Assembly: GCA_963795435.1 (NCBI GenBank) | Contig: CAWCHV010000009.1 | Coordinates: 248,001-312,000 of the forward strand | DNA length: 64,000 bases | DNA from: JAFKFI01 sp963795435 | Lineage (GTDB): Bacteria; Pseudomonadota; Alphaproteobacteria; Acetobacterales; Acetobacteraceae | Direction: 5' to 3' | In this document: positions 34,822-42,697 of the stretch, piece by piece | How positions within the stretch are numbered: the stretch's first letter is position 1 | Layout of the letters: each line of letters opens with the position of its first letter | Made by a program: the position numbers and the translations under genes | Notes under the pieces: generated by a model | What the model was told of the DNA's origin: nothing | The model's database searches: none | The model's input: the letters and a program-made list of their open reading frames with translations, nothing else

Positions 34822-35982
34822 TTACCGCCAGCGGCGCAAGCGCGCGGCGGCGTCGCGCATGTCGGCCTCCGGGCCGCAATAGCTGAATCGGAGGAATCGA
34901 TTGCCGCGCGTCCGGTCGAAATCGACGCCGGGGGTCGCGGCGACGCCCGCCTCGGCCAGCATCCGGGCGCAGAACGCGACGCTGTCATTGGCCCGCTCGG
35001 CGATGTCCGCGTAGAGGTAGAACGCGCCCTCGGCCGGGCTCAGCCGCGTGAAACCCGCCTTCGGTAGCTGGTCCAGCAGATGGTCGCGCGAGCGGCGATA
35101 ACGGGCGACGTTGGCTCGCAGCTCCGCATGGCAGTCGAACGCCGCCTCGGCCGCGACCTGCGATACGTGTGGCGCACTGATGAAAAAGTTCTGCGCCAGG
35201 CACTCAACCGGCCGCACCAGGTCCTCCGGCAGCACCATCCAGCCGATCCGCCAGCCGGTCATGCTGAAATATTTCGAGAAGCTGTTGATCACCACCGCGC
35301 CAGGGCTGAACGCGGCGGCGGTGGCGATCGGGCTGTCGTAGTTGAGGCCGTGATAGATCTCGTCACTGATGAGCCGCACGCCGTTGGCGTCGCACCAGGC
35401 GGCAATATCTTGCAGCTCGCCGACATGCAGCATCGTGCCGGCCGGATTGCACGGGCTCGCGACGATCAGGCCGTCGGGCCTGGGGTCGAGCGCGTCGAGC
35501 AGCGCCACTGTCGGCTGGAAGCGGGTTTCCGCCGAAGTCTCGATCACCGCCGGCTCGATGCCGAGGGCGGTCAGGATGTTGAGGTAGGGCGGGTAGAAGG
35601 GGGCCGCCATCGCCACGCGGTCGCCGGGGTCGAAGGCGGCGAGGAAGGCGAGCGGGAAGGCGCCCGAGGCGCCGACGGTGACGGCGATGCGGTCCACGGG
35701 CGGCGCGGTGCCGTACCAATCGCGGCAATGCGCGGCGATGCGCTCGCGGAGACCGCGCCGGCCGAATGCCTCGGTGTAGCCCATCGGCTCTCCCGCCCGC
35801 AGCGCGGCAACGGCGGCCGCGACCGCGCCGGCAGGCGCCCCGGTGCCGGGCTGGCCGACCTCCATGCGGATGACGTGGGGCTCGTGCGCCGCGAGTCCCG
35901 CCTGGCGGGCGTTGGCCGCCGCGATCACGTCCATCACCATGAACGGTGGGGCCGAGGCGGCGCGGCCGATCTTCAGCGCCAT
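34822..35982 (-). CDS. PLP-dependent aminotransferase, class I/II
   Basis: A 386-residue fold-type I aminotransferase. The ATG at 35982 overlaps the stop of the upstream gene by one base, which decides the start. TVGASGAFPLAFLAAFDPGD near residue 105 is the cofactor phosphate loop. IVASPCNPAGTMLHVGEL holds the asparagine that contacts PLP. DEIYHGLNYDSP holds the aspartate/tyrosine pair. The Schiff-base lysine is in SFSKYFSMTGWRIGWMV near 235. FLRFSYCGPE at the end has the substrate arginine region. Amino-acid specificity is unknown. It is co-transcribed with a gamma-glutamyltransferase-like lipoprotein. Confidence 0.9.
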   Translation of the reverse strand: MALKIGRAASAPPFMVMDVIAAANARQAGLAAHEPHVIRMEVGQPGTGAPAGAVAAAVAALRAGEPMGYTEAFGRRGLRERIAAHCRDWYGTAPPVDRIAVTVGASGAFPLAFLAAFDPGDRVAMAAPFYPPYLNILTALGIEPAVIETSAETRFQPTVALLDALDPRPDGLIVASPCNPAGTMLHVGELQDIAAWCDANGVRLISDEIYHGLNYDSPIATAAAFSPGAVVINSFSKYFSMTGWRIGWMVLPEDLVRPVECLAQNFFISAPHVSQVAAEAAFDCHAELRANVARYRRSRDHLLDQLPKAGFTRLSPAEGAFYLYADIAERANDSVAFCARMLAEAGVAATPGVDFDRTRGNRFLRFSYCGPEADMRDAAARLRRWR

Positions 35983-37418
35983 CAGTTGCTCCCGATCGCG
36001 AGCCCGGCGCCGCGCGGGTCGGTGGCCCAGCCGCAAGTGCCCTCGCTGCCGGGCAGATAGCGGCTGCACGCGATGACGTTGGCGCGGCCGGGGTCCGGCA
36101 CCGGGACGGCCATCGGCTGGTTGGTGCGCAGCGTGTTCATCATCGCGGCGGCGGCGGCGAGCGGGGCCGCGGCCTGGCCGGACCCGCCGACGGCGGCGCG
36201 GAAGGCGTGCAGCGGCTCGTTCCAGGCGATCGCGGCGGCGAGCAACGGTGGCGGGAACACGCTCGGCGACGCCGCCAGCAGCAGGCCGGTGCCCGGGATG
36301 ATCCGGCCGGTGCCGAACAGATTGTTCATGGTCAGCGCGCAGGCCACGGCGTCGCCGTCGCGGTCAAGCGTCAGGAACGTGGTCGAGGCGGGCAGCTCCG
36401 GCAGGCCGCCCGGCGGCAGATCGGCGGTAAGCAGCGCCCGCGGATCGCCGCCCGCCGCCCGCCAGCGCGAAGCGACCGCGATCGCGCGGGCCTGCGCGCG
36501 ATCATACGAGGCCGGATTGTGCTGCAACGCGGCGAAGGCCGCCGCCGCCGCCAGCCCGCCATCGGCCGGCGGCGGCAGGAAGGCGACATTGTCGCGGCCG
36601 TTTTGCAGCGCGATCGGCGGCAGGGTCTGCGGCAGCGCCGTGCGCAGATCGTCGATGGAGAAGGTGGCGCCGGCGCGCGGGGCGGCGTCCACCAGCCGGT
36701 GCGCCAGCGCGCCCTGGTAGAAATCGCCGACGCCCGCGACGCGGATTTGCGCCAGGGTCGATCCGAGATCGGGCTGGATCAGCCGGTCGCCCTCGCCGAG
36801 CGGCGTCCCGTCATGGGAAAAGACGCCGCGCGCCGCGGGGTCGGCGAACAGCGGGCCGGATACCAGGGCGAGGTCGCGCACGAAGGCGCGCGAGGCCGGC
36901 ACGCCGAAGCGGGCCATCTGCTCGGCGGGCGCCAGCAATCCCTCGAACGGGCGCTTGCCGTAGCGGGCGTGCAGCGCGAACAACCCGCGCGCCATCGCCG
37001 GCACCGCCGCCGGCCGATCCGCCGCGGCCGACGCCCGCGCCGGCGAGACCGGAGTGAAAACGATGGCCTCGGGGACGCCCTTGTTCACCGAGTCGCGGCC
37101 CGGGCTGTAGGCGACGCAGGCCCCGCCGCCGCCGAGGCTCGCGCGCGACGGCAGCGTGACCGACAGCGCGAAACCGAGTGCCACCGCCGCATCTGCCGCC
37201 GTGCCGCCTTGCGAGAGCACCTCGCGGGCCACCACGGCCGCTCGCGGCTCGTCGGCCACCACGCCGCCGAGAAAGCCGGTGACATGCCCCGCCGAGCCCT
37301 CGGGAGGCGCGGCGGAGAACATCGTGTTGGTGACGGAAGATATGGTGGAGCAGGCGCTGATCGTCACGCCTAGAGCGAGGGCCGCGCCGAGGCGCAGCCG
37401 GGAGACGCTGTTCCGCAC
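35982..37418 (-). CDS. gamma-glutamyltransferase family lipoprotein
   Basis: A protein of about 478 residues. I choose the GTG at 37418, which gives a short lipoprotein signal ending TISAC; an ATG at 37475 also opens the frame. HVTGFLGGVVADEPRAAVVARE to GGTAADAAVALGFALSVTLP is the Ntn-hydrolase family opening. ASLGGGGACVAYSPG follows the usual SGLGGGG-like block. In true enzymes a threonine begins the small subunit; here the candidate is near STTFLTLDRDGDAVACALTMNN, where ST precedes FLTLDRDG, so autoprocessing is plausible but not certain. It may cleave gamma-glutamyl compounds in the periplasm, feeding the aminotransferase encoded next. Confidence 0.8.
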   Translation of the reverse strand: MRNSVSRLRLGAALALGVTISACSTISSVTNTMFSAAPPEGSAGHVTGFLGGVVADEPRAAVVAREVLSQGGTAADAAVALGFALSVTLPSRASLGGGGACVAYSPGRDSVNKGVPEAIVFTPVSPARASAAADRPAAVPAMARGLFALHARYGKRPFEGLLAPAEQMARFGVPASRAFVRDLALVSGPLFADPAARGVFSHDGTPLGEGDRLIQPDLGSTLAQIRVAGVGDFYQGALAHRLVDAAPRAGATFSIDDLRTALPQTLPPIALQNGRDNVAFLPPPADGGLAAAAAFAALQHNPASYDRAQARAIAVASRWRAAGGDPRALLTADLPPGGLPELPASTTFLTLDRDGDAVACALTMNNLFGTGRIIPGTGLLLAASPSVFPPPLLAAAIAWNEPLHAFRAAVGGSGQAAAPLAAAAAMMNTLRTNQPMAVPVPDPGRANVIACSRYLPGSEGTCGWATDPRGAGLAIGSN

Positions 37419-37586
37419 CTTCGCCAATCCTTCGCCAAAAGGCGGCCAGCCAAGCCGGTCCGGTCCGCGTCGCATTTCTAGCAAACCGTGCCATAACCGG
37501 CTTCGCCCCTACCGGCAACCGTGAGCGGCAACCGTGAGCGGCAGCCGTTCGGCCGCCCCGCCTCCCGTCAGGAAAGCAAAGCCATC

Positions 37587-38339
37587 GTGCGATTCATCGG
37601 CCTTATCCTTCTCGCCCCGCTGCTGCTCGCGGCCGCCGCGCCGGCCCGCGCCGACCCGTTCACCCCCGCACAGCGCGACGAGATCGTGCGGATCGTGCGC
37701 CAAGCGCTGAAGCAGGACCCGACCATCCTGCGCGACGCCATCGAGGCATTGCAGACCGACGAGGGCTCGCGCCAGGAGGCGGCGGCGCGGAGTGCGATCG
37801 CCGGCTCGCGCCAGGCGCTGACCGCCGATGCTGCCGATCCCGTGGGCGGCAATCCGCGCGGCGACGTCACCATCGTCGAGTTCTTCGACACCCGCTGCCC
37901 CTATTGCCGCAAGCTCGAGCCGACGATGGCGGCGCTGTTGAAGGCCGATCACGGCGTCCGACTGGTCTATAAGGATCTGCCGATTCTCGGCCCGGCGAGC
38001 GTGGTCGGCAGCAAGGCGCTGCTCGCCGCGCAACGCCAGGACAAGGTTCCCGGCGCCTACGAGAAGCTGCGCGGCGCCCTGATGCGCCCCGGCGCCGAGC
38101 AGACCCGCGAGGCGATCCTGGCCGAAGCCGGCCGCCTCGGCCTCGACGCGGCGCGACTCGCGCAGGACATGGACGACCCGGCGATCCAACGGCGCATCGA
38201 CGTCAATCTGCGGCTCGCGCGCACGCTGGGCATCCAGGGCACCCCGGCGCTGGTGATCGGCGACACGCTCATTCCGGGCGCCGTCGAGGCGGGCGAGCTG
38301 GAGCGGGCGATCAAGACGGCGCGTGCTGGCGGGCGGTAG
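37587..38339 (+). CDS. DsbA family thiol:disulfide oxidoreductase
   Basis: A 250-residue exported protein starting at a GTG after AGGAAAG. The first 22 residues (MRFIGLILLAPLLLAAAAPA then RA) are a Sec signal. A helical stretch at 25-90 resembles the ScsC/Com1-type N-terminal extension. The thioredoxin domain begins VTIVEFFDTRCPYCRKLEP with the redox CPYC at C104/C107, and ends with the cis-proline loop IQGTPALVIGD. It would oxidise or isomerise periplasmic disulfides. It is divergent from the lipoprotein gene and convergent with the SDR gene. Confidence 0.9.
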   Translation: MRFIGLILLAPLLLAAAAPARADPFTPAQRDEIVRIVRQALKQDPTILRDAIEALQTDEGSRQEAAARSAIAGSRQALTADAADPVGGNPRGDVTIVEFFDTRCPYCRKLEPTMAALLKADHGVRLVYKDLPILGPASVVGSKALLAAQRQDKVPGAYEKLRGALMRPGAEQTREAILAEAGRLGLDAARLAQDMDDPAIQRRIDVNLRLARTLGIQGTPALVIGDTLIPGAVEAGELERAIKTARAGGR

Positions 38340-38368
38340 CGCACCCTGGAGGGACAGTCGGCATCACC

Positions 38369-38454
38369 CGTCATGGTCCGCGCAGGCGGACCATCCACGC
38401 CTTCCTTGAGCGCGCGCAAAGTCGTGGATGCCCGTGACAAGCACGGGCATGACG
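38369..38454. repeat. palindromic repeat pair, family 2
   Basis: Two hairpins in inverted order. CGTCATGGTCCGC-GCAG-GCGGACCATCCACG covers 38369-38399 with a 9-bp stem. A second one at 38423-38454 starts CGTGGATGCCCGTG, has a 7-bp stem and ACAAG loop, and ends GGGCATGACG. They fill the gap between convergent dsbA-like and SDR genes and may also work as a bidirectional terminator. A related CGTCATGCCCGTG word recurs at 48563-48575. Confidence 0.75.
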
Positions 38455-38477
38455 GTGGACGTATGAGAGCGACAGGC

Positions 38478-39224
38478 TCAATGAAAAGTCCGCCCGCCGT
38501 CCACCGCCAGCGCCACCCCGGTCACGAACGACGCCTCATGCGCGGTGAGGAACAAGATCGCCGCCGCGATCTCCTCCGGCGCCGCCGCGCGCTTCAGCGC
38601 GTAGCGCCCGGCGATCGCCGGATCGACCGCGCCGTCGGCGCCGCGCAGGAAGCCCGCCGTCATCGGCGTCTCGACCGCGCCGGGGCAGATCACGTTGACC
38701 CGCACCTTCGGCGCCAACTCGAAGGCCAGCACCTTGGTCAGCCCGATCACCCCCGCCTTCGAGGCGACATAGGCGGTGCTGCCCGGCCCGGTGGGCGTGA
38801 GGCCGACGCCCGAGCCGATGTTGACGATGCTGGCGCGCTCGTTCTGTGTCAGGAACGGCGCCGCCGCCTGCACCACGAGGAACGTGCCGGTGAGGTTCAC
38901 CGCCAATGTCTGGGCGAACATCTCGACCGGGGTATCGGCGAGCCCGTTGCCGTGAAAGATGCCCGCCGCGTTGACCACGCCGTCGAGCCCGTCGAGCCCG
39001 CCCGCCGCCTGCTCGACCGCGCGCCGCACGGCAGCCGCGTCGGCGAGGTCCACCGGCACCGAGATGCCGTCCACGCTCTCCGCCACCGACCGCGCGGCCT
39101 CGGCGTCGCGGTCCAGCACGGCGACGCGCGCGCCCTCGGCGGCGAACAGGGCCGCGGCGGCCCGCCCGATGCCCGAGGCGCCGCCGGTGATGAGAATTTT
39201 CCGCCCCGCCAGCCGTCCTGCCAT
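38478..39224 (-). CDS. SDR family NAD(P)-dependent oxidoreductase
   Basis: A 248-residue classical short-chain dehydrogenase. I start at the ATG at 39224, since KILITGGASGIGRAAAALFA, the cofactor motif, then begins at residue 8. An aspartate in VAVLDRDAEAARS points to NAD rather than NADP. VVNAAGIF is the NAG motif. Catalytic residues: serine in NIGSGVGL, tyrosine and lysine in AYVASKAGVIGLTK. ICPGAVETPM follows. Substrate unknown. It is divergent from the dienelactone hydrolase fusion with a 68-base gap. Confidence 0.9.
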   Translation of the reverse strand: MAGRLAGRKILITGGASGIGRAAAALFAAEGARVAVLDRDAEAARSVAESVDGISVPVDLADAAAVRRAVEQAAGGLDGLDGVVNAAGIFHGNGLADTPVEMFAQTLAVNLTGTFLVVQAAAPFLTQNERASIVNIGSGVGLTPTGPGSTAYVASKAGVIGLTKVLAFELAPKVRVNVICPGAVETPMTAGFLRGADGAVDPAIAGRYALKRAAAPEEIAAAILFLTAHEASFVTGVALAVDGGRTFH

Positions 39225-39292
39225 CGTCGTTCCCCCCGTTCTTCCCGGGAAAACGCTATGGTCGGCGGAGACTCGGGTCAAGGAGAGGACCG

Positions 39293-40546
39293 ATGCCCAA
39301 GGATACCATAGCCCGTGAAACCATCTCGATCACGGCGCAGGACGGCGGCACGTTCAGCGGCTATCTCGCACGCCCCGCGCAAGGCTCCGGCCCCGGCCTC
39401 GTGCTGCTGCAAGAGATCTTCGGCGTCACCGCTGATCTGCGCGCGCTGGCCGACCGCTACGCCGAGGAGGGCTATGTGACGGTCGTGCCCGACCTGTTCT
39501 GGCGCCTCGAACCCGGCGTCGAACTCGGCCACGACGAGGCCGGGCGGGCGCGGGCGTTCGCGCTCTACGAGAAATTCGACGAGGCGCGCGGCGTGGACGA
39601 CATCGCCGCCACCATCGCGGAATTGCGCGCGCTGCCCGACCAGGCGGGCGGCGTCGGCTGCGTCGGCTTCTGCCTGGGCGGCAAGCTCGCCTATCTCGCG
39701 GCAACCCGCACCGACGTTGACTGCGCGATCGGCTATTACGGCGTGGGCATCGAGAACGCGCTCGACGAGATCGCCAACATCTCCGCCCCGCTGATGCTGC
39801 ACATCGCCGCCGACGACGATTTCTGCCCGCCCGAGGCGCAGGCGAGGATACGAGCGGCGTTCGAGCACCGCGCCAACGCCGCGATCCATGTCTATCCCGG
39901 CTGCGGCCACGCCTTCGCCCGCGAGGGCTCGGCGAATTTCGACAAACCGGCGAGCCTCATCGCCTACTCGCGCACGCTCGGCCTGCTGCGCCAGGTGCTC
40001 GGCCCGGTCTTCGACCTCACCGCCTTGTGGGAGAAGCACTGCTATTACGAGTTCGGGACACGCGACGTCGACGCGACGATGGCGACGATGGTTCCCGAGC
40101 CCTACGTCAACCACATCCCGACGATGACCGGCGGCGTCGGCCACGACCACCTCAAACGCTTCTACCGATACCATTTCGTCAACGCCAACCCGGACGACAC
40201 CAGGCTCATCCCGATCAGCCGTACCGTGGGGTCGGACCGCGTCGTGGACGAGATGCTGTTCTGCTTCACCCACACCCGTGAGATCGACTGGATGCTGCCC
40301 GGCGTTCCGCCGACCGGGCGCTACGTCGAGGTGCCGCTGGTCGCCATCATCCGCTTCCGTGGCGACAAGCTCTACAACGAGCACATCTACTGGGACCAGG
40401 CCTCGGTGCTGGTGCAGATCGGCAAGCTTGACCCGGCGGGGCTGCCGGTCGCAGGCGCCGAGACCGCGCGCAAGCTGGTGGACGAGACCCTGCCGAGCAA
40501 CGCCCTGATGGCCGCCTGGGCGAGCAGCGAGGGCAAGCCGATCTGA
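39293..40546 (+). CDS. dienelactone hydrolase fused to an NTF2/SnoaL-like domain
   Basis: A 417-residue two-domain protein; the ATG follows AGGAGAGGA. Residues 1-225 are a dienelactone hydrolase: VLLQEIFGVTADLRALADRYA, nucleophile cysteine in VGFCLGGKLAYL, aspartate in HIAADDDFCPPEA, histidine in PGCGHAFAREG. Residues 250-415 form an NTF2-like domain: HCYYEFGTRDVDATMATMV and FYRYHFVNANPDD, then IIRFRGDKLYNEHIYWDQAS. The first domain would open enol-lactones or similar esters. The second usually binds a small ligand or performs a lyase or cyclase step. Both look intact, so a two-step reaction is plausible. Confidence 0.85.
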   Translation: MPKDTIARETISITAQDGGTFSGYLARPAQGSGPGLVLLQEIFGVTADLRALADRYAEEGYVTVVPDLFWRLEPGVELGHDEAGRARAFALYEKFDEARGVDDIAATIAELRALPDQAGGVGCVGFCLGGKLAYLAATRTDVDCAIGYYGVGIENALDEIANISAPLMLHIAADDDFCPPEAQARIRAAFEHRANAAIHVYPGCGHAFAREGSANFDKPASLIAYSRTLGLLRQVLGPVFDLTALWEKHCYYEFGTRDVDATMATMVPEPYVNHIPTMTGGVGHDHLKRFYRYHFVNANPDDTRLIPISRTVGSDRVVDEMLFCFTHTREIDWMLPGVPPTGRYVEVPLVAIIRFRGDKLYNEHIYWDQASVLVQIGKLDPAGLPVAGAETARKLVDETLPSNALMAAWASSEGKPI

Positions 40547-40639
40547 GGTCTTGGTCTCCTCGCACGACACAAATCGTCGCTTGCGGCCGGCGTGTCACGC
40601 TATGATTTGCGCGAAATCCGAGCCGCAAGGAGCCCGCCG

Positions 40640-41422
40640 ATGGCCATTCGCAAGCTGTTGCTGCCGCTGCCCGGCCCCGTCGGTGGGGAGGCGGCGCTCT
40701 CCACCGGGCTCATGGTGGCGCGGATGTGGGACGCGCATCTCAGTGTGATGCATGTCCGGGTGGACGACCAGCGCGCCCAGGCGGTGCGGGCGCTGTTCAA
40801 TGGCTTCATGGCGACGCACGGCGTCACCATCGGCGAGGCGAGCCCCGGCGGCGGCGCTGGCCTCGCGAGCTTCGCCTGGGTCACCGGCCGGGAGGCGGAC
40901 CAGGTGGTACAGCAGGCCCGTCTGTCCGACATGACGGTGGTGCCGCATCCCCAGGCCGGCGAGGACGTGTCCTCCTCCGATACCTTGCACGCGGTGCTGT
41001 TCGACAGCGGCCGCCCAGTGCTGATCGCGCCGCACGTCGTGCCGCCGGCGATCGGCACGCGCATCTGCCTCGGCTGGAACGGCACCGCCGAGTCCGCTTC
41101 GGCCGTCTACGTCCTCACGCCCTGGCTGAAGCGCGCGGGCGCCGTCCGCATCCTCTCGGCCGAGGGCTACCAGCGGCGCGGCCCGGCGGCGGCGGAACTC
41201 GCCGACTATCTCGCGATGCACCGCGTCGCGGCGGACTGGGTGGAGTTCCCCCCGATCGGCGGCGTGGTCGGCGCCGGGCTGCTCGCGGCAGCGGAGGAAT
41301 TCGGCGCCGATCTGCTGGCGATGGGCGCCTATTCGCACTCCCGCTGGCGCCAGATGATCCTGGGCGGCGTGACGCGCTACGTGCTGGCGAACTCCAAGTT
41401 GCCGGTCATCATGAATCGGTAG
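40640..41422 (+). CDS. universal stress protein (two Usp-like domains)
   Basis: A 260-residue cytoplasmic protein starting at the ATG at 40640 behind AAGGAG. It holds two Usp folds: a degenerate first (MAIRKLLLPLPGPVGGEAAL to about 135) and a second from TRICLGWNGTAESASAVYVL near 150 that ends in GADLLAMGAYSHSRWRQMIL GG, the G-2x-G-9x-G(S/T)-type nucleotide loop, here GVTRYVLANSKLPVIMN. Tandem Usp proteins help survival under stress by unknown means. It lies 93 bases after the dienelactone hydrolase and convergent with a histidine kinase. Confidence 0.88.
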   Translation: MAIRKLLLPLPGPVGGEAALSTGLMVARMWDAHLSVMHVRVDDQRAQAVRALFNGFMATHGVTIGEASPGGGAGLASFAWVTGREADQVVQQARLSDMTVVPHPQAGEDVSSSDTLHAVLFDSGRPVLIAPHVVPPAIGTRICLGWNGTAESASAVYVLTPWLKRAGAVRILSAEGYQRRGPAAAELADYLAMHRVAADWVEFPPIGGVVGAGLLAAAEEFGADLLAMGAYSHSRWRQMILGGVTRYVLANSKLPVIMNR

Positions 41423-41453
41423 AGTTCGTCATGCGGGCCCGCACTCGGGACGT

Positions 41454-42596
41454 TCAATCTCCCGTCGGGAGCCGAAGCGTAACCGAAGTACCCCGGCCGG
41501 GCTCGGAGACCGTCCGCATCTCCAACCCGATCTGGCGCGCGAGCGCCTGCACGATGCTGGTGCCGAGCGAGCGGGAGCGCGTCGCGCCGGGGTCGATGCC
41601 GCCGCCGCGATCCGCTACCGAAACTTCCAGAAAGCCCGGCGTTCGACGCGCGCGCACCTCGATCGTGCCGGGCGCGCCCTCGGGATAGGCGTGGCGGACG
41701 GCATTGGTCAGCAGTTCGGTGACGATGAGGCCGAGCGGGATCGCCCGCTCGGCGTCGACCTCCAGACTTGCCTCCACATCGCAGCTGATCGCGACCGACG
41801 GGCCGAGCTGGCCCGCGTGGTGGCAGAGGTCATGCAGCATCTGGTCGAAGGCGATGGTCCTGAGATCGCGGCTCTGGTGCAGCGCGCGATGCGCCTCGGC
41901 GACGGCGCGCACCCGGCCGATCGCGTCGTCGATCGCCGCCGTCGTGTCCGCGTCGGTCAGCTTCGATCGTTGCAGCGACAGCAGGCTGACGACGAGTTGC
42001 AGGCTGTTCTTGATCCGGTGGTCAGCCTCTCGCAGCAGCAGCTCGCGCGCCTGCAACGAGTGTTCGAGCTCCGCTTCGCGGCGGTTGCGCTCGATCGCCA
42101 CGCCGAGCAGGTTCGCCGCCGCCTGCAGGAACGCGATGTCCTCCGCGAGGAACTCGCCGGGCCGGGGACTGTCGGCTTCCAGCACGCCGAAGGCGGTGTC
42201 GTCGCCTCGGATGATGACGTTGATCGCGCGCTGGATGCCGTGCTCGGCCAGCAAGGCCGGCGTGCGGAACCGCTGTTCGGTCGCGAGGTCGTTGGCGATC
42301 ACCGGCTCGCAGGTCTTGAGGGCGTGGCCGGCCGGCGAGGCGTCGTCGGCGCCGAGCGTCGCCTGCCCGACCACGCCCGCGCGCCAGCCTACGCCCGCGC
42401 GGACCAGCAGGTTGTTCTTCGCCGGACGGTATTCGAGAACCTTGGCGAATTGCGTGCCCATGCCCTCGGCGACGATCCGGGACGCCTCGCCGAGCAGCGG
42501 GTCCAGATCGCGGCTGCGCAGCGCCTCGGTTCCCAGTTCGGCCAGCAGATCCCGATGACGGAGCCGGAGATCGGCCCCCGGGGTGGCTTCATTCAT
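41454..42596 (-). CDS. GAF-domain sensor histidine kinase (HisKA_2 / HWE-like)
   Basis: A 380-residue cytoplasmic kinase. A GAF sensor domain covers about residues 25-170. Then comes the HisKA_2 dimerisation helix with the phosphorylated histidine H193 in LLREADHRIKNSLQLVVSLL. The ATP-binding domain has LGLIVTELLTNAVRHAYP (N-box), ADRGGGIDP (G1) and SRSLGTSIVQALARQIG (G2). No membrane segment or receiver is present. Kinases of this group often work in the general stress response of alphaproteobacteria; no cognate response regulator is in the window. Stop-to-stop with the universal stress gene. Confidence 0.9.
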   Translation of the reverse strand: MNEATPGADLRLRHRDLLAELGTEALRSRDLDPLLGEASRIVAEGMGTQFAKVLEYRPAKNNLLVRAGVGWRAGVVGQATLGADDASPAGHALKTCEPVIANDLATEQRFRTPALLAEHGIQRAINVIIRGDDTAFGVLEADSPRPGEFLAEDIAFLQAAANLLGVAIERNRREAELEHSLQARELLLREADHRIKNSLQLVVSLLSLQRSKLTDADTTAAIDDAIGRVRAVAEAHRALHQSRDLRTIAFDQMLHDLCHHAGQLGPSVAISCDVEASLEVDAERAIPLGLIVTELLTNAVRHAYPEGAPGTIEVRARRTPGFLEVSVADRGGGIDPGATRSRSLGTSIVQALARQIGLEMRTVSEPGRGTSVTLRLPTGD

Positions 42597-42697
42597 GCGC
42601 GCATCCCTGCTGTCGCGTCGCTCTCACGGCCGAGCTTGAACGCCCCCCTATCGTGAGCCTTTCCGGCGGCCGAGGCAAAGCCGGAACCGTCGCCGGT

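Noticed and set aside
37513..37545. Two direct copies of GGCAACCGTGAGC plus a partial third ahead of the DsbA-like gene
   Set aside because: Short and only two full units; likely replication slippage. Noted but not strong enough as a regulatory site.
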